From Devosia sp. (GTDB taxonomy: Bacteria > Pseudomonadota > Alphaproteobacteria > Rhizobiales > Devosiaceae): a stretch of 8,917 bases of DNA. A program made the position numbers and the translations under genes. This document shows, one piece after another, positions 1-5,510 of this stretch. How positions within the stretch are numbered: the first letter of the stretch is position 1; the number at the start of each line of letters is the position of its first letter. The notes below the pieces were generated by a model that was not told where the DNA came from, searched no databases, and saw nothing but the letters and a program-made list of their open reading frames with translations. Location: positions 1-8,917 of the forward strand of contig JAQGKG010000293.1 in NCBI GenBank assembly GCA_028290245.1, written 5' to 3'.

Positions 1-40
1 GCTGGGCGAATACGTGATTGGGTGCTCTAGCGGAAATCCC

Positions 41-58
41 CGGGCGCAATTGCGCCCG
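41..58 (-). terminator. Palindromic hairpin after the DUF6481 gene, weak terminator candidate
   Basis: The sequence CGGGCGCAATTGCGCCCG is a perfect 18-bp palindrome that starts 17 bases past the stop codon of the DUF6481 gene. On the minus strand it is followed by GGGGATTTCC, so there is only a short T run a few bases later. Position and stem strength suggest a transcription end or an RNA-stabilising 3' hairpin. The lack of a proper U tract makes intrinsic termination uncertain. Confidence 0.45.
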
Positions 59-74
59 TGGGGGAATTCGCTCC

Positions 75-443
75 TTAGCGCTTGCGAGCCTTGCGGGCGG
101 CGTAGCGACGATCGCGATCTTCCTTGCGTTCGACTTCCTGAGCTGCTTCGGTTTCCGCAGCCTTCACGGTCTCCAGCTCGGCGTCGACGCGCGCTTGGGC
201 TTGCGCTTCAATCAGTGCTGCCGCTTCGGCCAGCTTCCGCTCGGCTTCGACTTCCTTGGCGCGCAACTGCTCGGCCTGGCGAACTTCGCGCGCTGCAGCG
301 GTGGCTTCTTTCTCGGCACGCTTGCGGTCGAGCTCAGCCTGATCGGGCTTGGGCGCCGACTTGATACGCTCGAGCAGCTTCTTTTTAGCGCTCAGCGCCG
401 TGTCGCGGCGATCGGCGAAGGTGTTTTCTTTCTCATGCTTCAT
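75..443 (-). CDS. DUF6481 family coiled-coil protein
   Basis: This 122-residue protein is highly charged and almost wholly helical in composition, with long runs of Ala, Glu, Lys and Arg. It starts MKHEKENTFADRRDTALSAK and ends in a basic tail, RDRRYAARKARKR. That layout (an F-x-x-R-x-x-x-A N-terminus, an Ala/Glu coiled-coil middle and a final RYAARKARK motif) is what I know of the DUF6481 family, found widely in Alphaproteobacteria, whose function is unknown. It has no signal peptide, membrane segment or cysteine, so it is probably a soluble cytoplasmic protein. The ATG is preceded by a GAGG-like ribosome site about 7 bases upstream. It stands alone, 120 bases from the next upstream gene. 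The family call rests on pattern recall, not a search. Confidence 0.8.
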   Translation of the reverse strand: MKHEKENTFADRRDTALSAKKKLLERIKSAPKPDQAELDRKRAEKEATAAAREVRQAEQLRAKEVEAERKLAEAAALIEAQAQARVDAELETVKAAETEAAQEVERKEDRDRRYAARKARKR

Positions 444-563
444 GGGTAGGCCTCAGTTCGTTACGCAATGAATGGTCTCAGTAAACCAATCTGGCGCAGA
501 TGAGTACCACTGGATTTAGCGAAGTTGCAGCGGGCCGCTGTCCGCCCACTGGGTTACGCCAGT

Positions 564-794
564 TCAATCTTCGCGGGCTTCGGTGGCCTTGGTGATAGCC
601 AGATCCTGTAATTCCAAGGCGGCGTCGGGTGACTTGTCGACGATGCTGATCATGGCTGCAAAGGCGGCGAGACGGATGTCTTTCTTGGAAGCCTTTGGAT
701 GGGCTTTGCCGATTTCCTTTTGCAGCTGCTTTGAGGTCATGCCTGGCTTTGCGAGGGACAGGAGGGTGGCCTCGATATCGCTTTGCTTGCTCAT
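564..794 (-). CDS. Small conserved-looking protein of unknown function (76 aa)
   Basis: I do not recognise this gene. The frame is open to 884, but the ATG at 794 is the better start: it has an AAAGG ribosome site 8 bases upstream, and the 30 residues before it look like translated leader. The resulting protein begins MSKQSDIEATLLSLAKPGMT and is Lys/Ala-rich. Residues about 17-46 (a GMTSKQLQKEIGKAHPKASK-type stretch followed by a helix ending AAFAAMISI) alternate basic helical segments in a way that could be a small DNA- or RNA-binding fold. It has an acidic C-terminus (KATEARED), no signal peptide, no membrane segment and no cysteine. It is flanked by the PhoX gene upstream and DUF6481 downstream, both in the same direction but more than 100 bases away, so it is probably its own transcription unit. 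It is real by start context and codon pattern; the function is unknown. Confidence 0.6.
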   Translation of the reverse strand: MSKQSDIEATLLSLAKPGMTSKQLQKEIGKAHPKASKKDIRLAAFAAMISIVDKSPDAALELQDLAITKATEARED

Positions 795-825
795 GAAATT
801 GCCTTTGTCGGTTTCAATCGAGCAG

Positions 826-854
826 ACATAGGCCAATCCTACTGTCACAATCAA
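826..854 (-). promoter_or_regulatory. Candidate sigma-70-type promoter for the 76-aa gene
   Basis: On the minus strand TTGATT (849-854) and CTATGT (826-831) are separated by exactly 17 bases and lie about 32 bases before the chosen start at 794. This would place transcription onset inside the region excluded by the shorter start, which supports that start. The match to consensus is only moderate and I found no EcfG-type GGAAC motif. Confidence 0.3.
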
Positions 855-994
855 AGGTGAAATACCCAACGGCCGCAGGCGCACTTAGCGATTAGTCAGC
901 CACATCGGTCATTGGGCTGAACCTAACAAGCCGAACCGGGTCATGTCGTAGGCTTGCCTTTACTGCTTCATATGCAAGTAAAATCCCCTGCGGC

Positions 995-1029
995 GATGTT
1001 GGGGCGAGGATCACTCTCACCCCAACATC
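995..1029 (-). terminator. Hairpin terminator candidate after PhoX gene
   Basis: The inverted repeat GATGTTGGGG (995-1004) and CCCCAACATC (1020-1029) gives a perfect 10-bp stem. A possible GAG/CTC inner extension shortens the loop. It begins 7 bases past the stop codon of the PhoX-family gene. The minus-strand continuation is GCCGCAGGGGATTTTAC, so a T run comes only about 10 bases after the stem. It is a strong hairpin in the right place but an imperfect intrinsic terminator. Confidence 0.6.
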
Positions 1030-1036
1030 AGGCACA

Positions 1037-3010
1037 CTAGCTGCCGACGATACCGCCGTCGCGCTTGGTCAAGACCACCAGCGAAGGGCGGGCTGGCATG
1101 GCGTCGGCGAAGTCGGGCCAGGATGTGCCGGCCTCTTCGAGCGTTTCGGCGTCTTCCATGTCATCGATGCGCAATTCGCCGGGATGCTGCACCGACATGA
1201 ACAGGCTGGTGCCATCGGGCGTGAAGGTCGGCGAGCAGGCTTCGGCGCCGGTTGGCGGGATGTAGAACAGGCGGGGCAGTGCGCGGCCGGGGCCTTCGGT
1301 ATCCATGGCATAGACCGCGTCGGCGAGGCCACCGGGCGGTGGACCGTCGGTGGTGATCCAGATGCGGCCGGAGGGATCGACGCCGATATTGTCCGGGTCG
1401 GTGAACCAGCCGTTTTGGGTGGTGTCGGCGTGGTAGAGGCTCTCATCTTCGGGCTTTGACGGGTCGCCGCAGAGCGCGAAGACGTCCCCGGTGAAGATGT
1501 CGGCGGCATGGTCGGGTGCGTCAGGCGCGCCGGGCGGCACCAGTTCGAGCAGGTGGCCATGCGGATTTGGACCGCGCGGATTGGCCGGGTTGACGCTTTC
1601 GCCTTCGTCGCCGCCAGCGGGAAGGCGATCTTCGTTTTCGGTCATTGCGACATAGAGTTTGCCGGTGCCGGTATGGGGGATGAAGCCTTCAGGGGCATCC
1701 ATTGGCGTGGCGCCGACCAGATCGGCAGCCGCACGGGTGTTCAGCACAACGTCGGCCTGCGTCGCAAAGCCGGCTTCAGCGGTGAGAAGGCCTTCGCCCG
1801 CTACCAGTGGGACCCATTCCATGGTGCCGTCGCTGGAGAACTTGGCGACCGACAGCGTGCCGTGATCGAGCAGGTCCTTGTTGGCGGCGCGGTCGTCGGG
1901 GTTGTATTTGCCCTCGGTGACGAAGCGATAGAGATATTCGAAATCGTCGTCATCGCCCATGAACACCACGACACGCCCGTCTGGCGCGACGCTGACCTGG
2001 GCGCCTTCATGGGTCATGCGGCCCAGCGCCGTGCGCTTGACCGGCTTGGCGGTGGGATCCATCGGATCGATCTCGACGACCCAATCGAACTTCATCCATT
2101 CATTGGGTTCGTTCTCGAACTTGAAGCGGGGCTCGAGGCGCCACACCGAATAGATGTCGTTCTCGTCTTCGTCCCAGCCCTGGCGCTCGACCAGTTCCTG
2201 GTTGCCGAGCGTCGTGTAGTCCCCGGCAAACACGTCCATCGAGCCTTCTTCGCCCGACAGCATGGTGCCCCATGGGGTGACGCCGCCGTTGCAATTGGAA
2301 ATCGTGCCGAACACCACTGTGCCGGTCGGGTCGGCCTTGGTCTTGAGGCGATCGTCGCCAGCAGCGGGGCCGGAGATCACCATCTCGGTGCCCATGTGGA
2401 TGCGACGGTTGTATTCGCCGTCCTTGACGACTTCCCACTGCGTACCGACGCGGCGGATTTCGACGATGCTGACGCCGGTCGAAGCCACGACGGTGCGGAT
2501 CTGCGCATCGGTCAGCTTGTCGCGATAGTCAGCCATGTTGAGGTCAGGGAACATCAGGAAAGGCGAGGCATATTCGTGGCTGACCAGCAGCAGGCCGCGG
2601 TCGGACGCGGTGGAGCCGAGCGGCAGTGGCAGGAAGGCGGTGAAGTCGTTGTTATAGCCAAACTGGCGTTCAGCGGCCGGACCGTCGATCATCGCCAGGT
2701 CGAAGTCCGGGCTATCGGGGAAGATGGCATCGCCCCAGCGCAGCAGCACCTGGCGGTCGTAGCCTTCTGGCCAGTGGTCCTCTGCGTCGCGTTCGCGGTT
2801 GAGCTCGGTGAAGGTCAGCGTCGAGCCGCCTTCGGCAGCGGCCGCACTGCGCACGCCGAAACTGCCGCCAAGAGCCGCAACTGCCGAAGTGGCGAGGAAG
2901 CCCTTGAGCAGAGTACGGCGATTGAAGCCTTCGTTCAGCAGGGACCCATAGGTCTGGGCAATGGCACGGCGCGGATTGGGGCGCTCGCGGGTTTTCTGGC
3001 GATCGGTCAT
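1037..3010 (-). CDS. phoX: PhoX/DUF839 family phosphatase, Tat-exported
   Basis: This is a 657-residue secreted alkaline phosphatase of the PhoX (DUF839) family, which releases phosphate from phosphoesters using a calcium/iron cluster. A twin-arginine signal is visible at residues 30-58 (NRRTLLKGFL, then a hydrophobic Ala-rich stretch and an SAAAA region). Family hallmarks in order are: VSHEY at 143-147; TPWGTMLSGEEG at 245-256 (the Glu pair expected to bind metal); RMTHEGA at 331-337; FMGDDDDFEYLYRFV at 350-364; NPHGHLLEL at 482-490; NIGVDPSGRIWITTDG at 541-556; and FTPDGTSLFMSVQHPGE at 596-612. The length is normal for the family. The start is the first in-frame ATG of the frame and gives an N-region of the usual length. 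The gene lies 68 bases after the permease gene in the same direction with no clear terminator between, so it may be read from the ABC operon. The exact substrate is unknown; the phosphatase family call is firm. Confidence 0.92.
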   Translation of the reverse strand: MTDRQKTRERPNPRRAIAQTYGSLLNEGFNRRTLLKGFLATSAVAALGGSFGVRSAAAAEGGSTLTFTELNRERDAEDHWPEGYDRQVLLRWGDAIFPDSPDFDLAMIDGPAAERQFGYNNDFTAFLPLPLGSTASDRGLLLVSHEYASPFLMFPDLNMADYRDKLTDAQIRTVVASTGVSIVEIRRVGTQWEVVKDGEYNRRIHMGTEMVISGPAAGDDRLKTKADPTGTVVFGTISNCNGGVTPWGTMLSGEEGSMDVFAGDYTTLGNQELVERQGWDEDENDIYSVWRLEPRFKFENEPNEWMKFDWVVEIDPMDPTAKPVKRTALGRMTHEGAQVSVAPDGRVVVFMGDDDDFEYLYRFVTEGKYNPDDRAANKDLLDHGTLSVAKFSSDGTMEWVPLVAGEGLLTAEAGFATQADVVLNTRAAADLVGATPMDAPEGFIPHTGTGKLYVAMTENEDRLPAGGDEGESVNPANPRGPNPHGHLLELVPPGAPDAPDHAADIFTGDVFALCGDPSKPEDESLYHADTTQNGWFTDPDNIGVDPSGRIWITTDGPPPGGLADAVYAMDTEGPGRALPRLFYIPPTGAEACSPTFTPDGTSLFMSVQHPGELRIDDMEDAETLEEAGTSWPDFADAMPARPSLVVLTKRDGGIVGS

Positions 3011-3078
3011 GGTTAGGTCTCAGGTGGCTTGCTGGAACGATCCATTCCACGCCGAGACGAAGGTTACGTGACGGAAAA

Positions 3079-4338
3079 TTACCGCAAGCCCTCGATCACG
3101 GGGCGCCGATAAATAAGCAGAGCCGGGATGGTGGCGAGCAGCAGCGCGGCGACGCCGAAAGCGAAAAGACCGAGTATTTCGGTGCTGCCGATATTGGCTT
3201 GCATGGCAACGCCAGTCTGCGTCGCGATGGCGGCGGAGAGACCGGCCGCAAGCCCCCAGCCGAGGCCCAGCCCGGTCGCCGCACCTGCAACGATAAGCAC
3301 CGCGACATAGAGCCAGACGGTGAGGAAAATGAAGCCCGGTCCGGCGCCGAGCGCCCGCAACACGGCAAAACGCCGTCGCATGAGATCGAGAATGGCGACG
3401 ATACCGGCAAGGATGGCTGCGACCACCAGAACCTGTGCCACGAGCGTCAGCCCGCTCATGATCCGGGTTACCTCGCCCAGCACATCGTAGAGGGTTGCTA
3501 AAATCTCGGCCGGGAAAAAGGCCGTCGAGCGCTCGCTGCCATAGGCGCCGCGAAGGCCGTAGGCCGCGGCGACATCGGCCGGCTTGACCACCACAGCGGG
3601 TACGCCGGGCAAGTGTTCCGCGGCAAAAGGCGGACCGATGCGCTCGTCGCCCGGCTTGTGTCCAAGGTCGAGGCCATGGGCCTCCCAATTGTATTCGATG
3701 GGCACGATAATGGCGCGATCCCAAGGCGTGCCAGTCGGCTGCATGCGGCCGACTACGGTCAGGTTGGCGTGCCCCTCGGCGCCATGCTCGTGTTCATGGT
3801 CACGCTCATCATGGTCATGTTCTTCCGCGTCGATGGCATCGGCGGCGGCATCCGCATCGACCTCGCCATGACCAACAGCCAGTTCCTCGCCGAGCGCATA
3901 CGGAGACAGCGCGCCGACGACGGCCTCTTCGTGGGCTGCGAAGAGACGCCCTTCGGCCAGCCCGCCTGACAGGTGATCGACGAATGCCGCGATGGTGCCA
4001 ACTACGGGATCGCCCTCGATATTGTCGCCGAAGCCGATCGGGGCAACGAACTCTGCCTCAGGTTGCGCGAGAAGGTCGGCGAACACCGCTGGATCGAGCA
4101 ATTCGACGGCGGTCGGCTGCAGATAGACGACCGAGAACAGGATGTCGTTGGCGCTGCCGGGTGCTGCGACGACGAGATCGAACCGATCGGCTGCGCGGGC
4201 GCTGCCCTGGCGCAGGGCGCGTTCCTGCGCGCTGATGGTGATGCCCAGCGCCACGGCCAGGGCGATGATGATCAGGAACAGCGCGCTGCTAAAGCGGTTA
4301 CGGCGATGCATGGCAAAAACCAGCGGCAGCGGGTTCAT
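3079..4338 (-). CDS. MacB/FtsX-type ABC transporter permease with His-rich periplasmic loop
   Basis: This 419-residue inner-membrane permease has the MacB/FtsX layout. One membrane helix lies near the N-terminus (about 19-36), followed by a large periplasmic domain (about 40-290) and three C-terminal helices (about 297-317, 335-363 and 387-409). The cytoplasmic motif MRRRFAVLRALGAGPGF (320-336) is typical of this superfamily and contacts the ATPase. Unusually, residues 157-190 of the periplasmic domain hold seven His among many Asp/Glu, with the core HDHDERDHEHEH at 174-185, which looks like a metal-binding loop. The start codon overlaps the ATPase stop by 4 bases (ATGA), so the two genes are translationally coupled. 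Within the superfamily it most resembles the permease of zinc-responsive ATPase/permease/DUF3299 clusters. A lipoprotein-release or efflux role is the alternative. The direction of transport and the substrate are not shown by the sequence. Confidence 0.85.
   Translation of the reverse strand: MNPLPLVFAMHRRNRFSSALFLIIIALAVALGITISAQERALRQGSARAADRFDLVVAAPGSANDILFSVVYLQPTAVELLDPAVFADLLAQPEAEFVAPIGFGDNIEGDPVVGTIAAFVDHLSGGLAEGRLFAAHEEAVVGALSPYALGEELAVGHGEVDADAAADAIDAEEHDHDERDHEHEHGAEGHANLTVVGRMQPTGTPWDRAIIVPIEYNWEAHGLDLGHKPGDERIGPPFAAEHLPGVPAVVVKPADVAAAYGLRGAYGSERSTAFFPAEILATLYDVLGEVTRIMSGLTLVAQVLVVAAILAGIVAILDLMRRRFAVLRALGAGPGFIFLTVWLYVAVLIVAGAATGLGLGWGLAAGLSAAIATQTGVAMQANIGSTEILGLFAFGVAALLLATIPALLIYRRPVIEGLR
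3769..3870 (-). other. His/Asp/Glu-rich putative metal-binding loop in the permease
   Basis: This segment encodes permease residues 157-190: seven His (157, 174, 176, 181, 183, 185, 190) interspersed with acidic residues and no hydrophobic run. Low-complexity His/acidic loops of this kind are known from zinc transporters and zinc-binding proteins (ZnuA and ZIP families). Zinc is the best guess, but nickel, cobalt or copper binding is possible. Confidence 0.65.
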
Positions 4339-4997
4339 GACGTCACCATGCGGCCATGGTCCAGCACCAGTTCGGCACTCGCCACGGCGCGCAGATCGGG
4401 GTCATGGCTGGCGGCGATGACGGTGCGGCCCTCGGCGGCGAGCCTCGTCAGCACGGCGATCACCTGTGATCCCGCGGCGCGGTCGAGGCTGGCGGTGGGC
4501 TCGTCCGCGAAGATGACATCCGGATTGGCCAGCAAGGCTCGCGCAATCGCGACGCGCTGCTGCTCGCCGCGCGACAGCAGACCCGCCTGCCGTCGTTCCA
4601 GCGGCACCGCGAGCTCTTCGAGCAGGCTGAGCGACCGGGCTCGTAAAGTCGCCGCGCTCACTCGGCCAAACCAGGCGGGCAGCAGCACATTGTCGAGTGG
4701 TGTCATTTCGTCGATGAGGTGGAAATCCTGGAAGATGAAGCCGGCATGCTGGCGGCGCCAGCGGTCGCGCTTCGACTCCGATAGCGTCGAGAGGTCAGAG
4801 CCGCCCCAGGCGACGCTGCCGGTCGTGGGTCGCCCCAGGCCCGCGAGCAAGTAGAGCAAACTCGATTTGCCGGAGCCCGAAGCGCCCGAAAGCACGGTGA
4901 GGCTGCCCGGCGCGGCGACAAGCGCCCGAATATCCAGCACCTGTTCGCTGCCATACCGCAGCGTCAGTGCGGTTGCCGCAAGTTCAAGACCTGACAT
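4335..4997 (-). CDS. ABC transporter ATP-binding protein, LolD/MacB type
   Basis: This 220-residue ATPase energises the permease encoded next to it. All core motifs are present: Walker A GASGSGKSS at 38-46, Q-loop Gln90 (FQDFHLID), signature LSRGEQQR at 141-148, Walker B VIFADEP at 161-167 with Asp165 and catalytic Glu166, the D-loop SLD at 170-172, and the switch His198 (ASHD). The signature reads LSRGE rather than LSGGQ, a substitution seen in LolD/MacB-like proteins. The length and the absence of any extra domain fit the single-domain LolD/MacB/FtsE class. The ATG lies 9 bases after the upstream gene's TAG, and the ribosome site (AGGA) overlaps that stop codon, so translation is coupled to the upstream gene. 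The stop overlaps the permease start. The substrate cannot be told from this subunit. Confidence 0.92.
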   Translation of the reverse strand: MSGLELAATALTLRYGSEQVLDIRALVAAPGSLTVLSGASGSGKSSLLYLLAGLGRPTTGSVAWGGSDLSTLSESKRDRWRRQHAGFIFQDFHLIDEMTPLDNVLLPAWFGRVSAATLRARSLSLLEELAVPLERRQAGLLSRGEQQRVAIARALLANPDVIFADEPTASLDRAAGSQVIAVLTRLAAEGRTVIAASHDPDLRAVASAELVLDHGRMVTS

Positions 4998-5006
4998 GGT
5001 GTGGTC

Positions 5007-5441
5007 CTAGGCGCGACTGTAGGTGACATCCATCAGGCGCAGGAAGCTGACAAAGCCGGTATCCGCATCGGTCTTGAAACCAGTTTCAAAGCGCCCTTCG
5101 ACCATGATCAGTGTCGAGAACCGCACCACGTCGATCGGGTCGGCCGCATAGGCGACCACGAGATCGGTCGGCCAGTCCGAGGCGTCGTTGCAGAAGGGAC
5201 AGGTTGCCATCGGCAGCTTGGTCAAGACGAAAAAGCCGACCTCGGGCTTGAGCGGCGGCGCCATGTAGCCGGCGATGCTGATCGTGCTTCCATCGAGCGC
5301 AGCCGCTTCGGGCGCCAGTTCCATGCCGCGACTATAGAGGTCGCGGAAGCGCAGCGAGGGCGTCTCGGCTAAAGCGGGACGAACCAGGGCCGGCACAGCA
5401 AGGCCGGCAATAGTCGAGGCGATGAAAGTGCGACGATCCAT
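5007..5441 (-). CDS. DUF3299-like exported protein with CxxC motif
   Basis: This 144-residue protein starts MDRRTFIASTIAGLAVPALV, a compact twin-arginine signal. A likely cleavage site follows ALA at residues 23-25, leaving about 119 mature residues. The mature part reads DGSTISIAGYMAPPLKPEVG (50-69), then a hydrophobic strand, FFVLTKLP, and MATCPFCND (78-86). This order matches the DUF3299 pattern as I recall it (a GxxVxIxGYMxPL strand, then a LLVP strand and a Cys-containing loop). Classical members have a GACIH-PPPP loop where this one has TCPFC. Cys81 and Cys84 are the only cysteines, so they could bind metal or form a redox disulfide. It is first in a three-gene unit with the ATPase and permease, with 9 bases to the next start. 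Its place beside an ABC transporter suggests a periplasmic accessory protein. The family assignment is moderate and the function unknown. Confidence 0.7.
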   Translation of the reverse strand: MDRRTFIASTIAGLAVPALVRPALAETPSLRFRDLYSRGMELAPEAAALDGSTISIAGYMAPPLKPEVGFFVLTKLPMATCPFCNDASDWPTDLVVAYAADPIDVVRFSTLIMVEGRFETGFKTDADTGFVSFLRLMDVTYSRA

Positions 5442-5459
5442 GGCGAATTCCCGTGGTCG

Positions 5460-5492
5460 AAAATTAGTATAACCGCCGGATCGCTCCGGCGG
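5460..5492 (-). terminator. Intrinsic terminator after alkaline phosphatase gene
   Basis: CCGCCGGA (5473-5480) and TCCGGCGG (5485-5492) form a perfect 8-bp GC-rich stem with a 4-base loop. On the minus strand it is followed directly by TTATACTAATTTT. It starts 18 bases past the phoA stop codon. This is the best intrinsic terminator in the window and argues that most phoA transcripts stop before the ABC module. The T-rich tail also contains TATACT, a possible -10 for the downstream genes, but I see no matching -35. Confidence 0.7.
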
Positions 5493-5510
5493 CAGAGTTT
5501 GACGTAAATC

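Noticed and set aside
528..540. CAGCGG-G-CCGCTG palindrome as terminator of the 76-aa gene
   Set aside because: A one-base loop is not feasible for the full stem and no T tract follows.
795..884. N-terminal extension of the 76-aa gene to 884
   Set aside because: The ATG at 794 has the ribosome site, and the extension covers the likely promoter.
1508..3016. Long plus-strand open frame opposite the PhoX gene
   Set aside because: It is antisense to a gene with many conserved PhoX motifs. The translation is His/Val/Gly-rich with no recognisable domain, as expected from the mirror of a high-GC coding strand.
3973..4854. Plus-strand open frame across the permease/ATPase junction
   Set aside because: It is antisense to the ABC motifs and the ATGA overlap, with no domain of its own.
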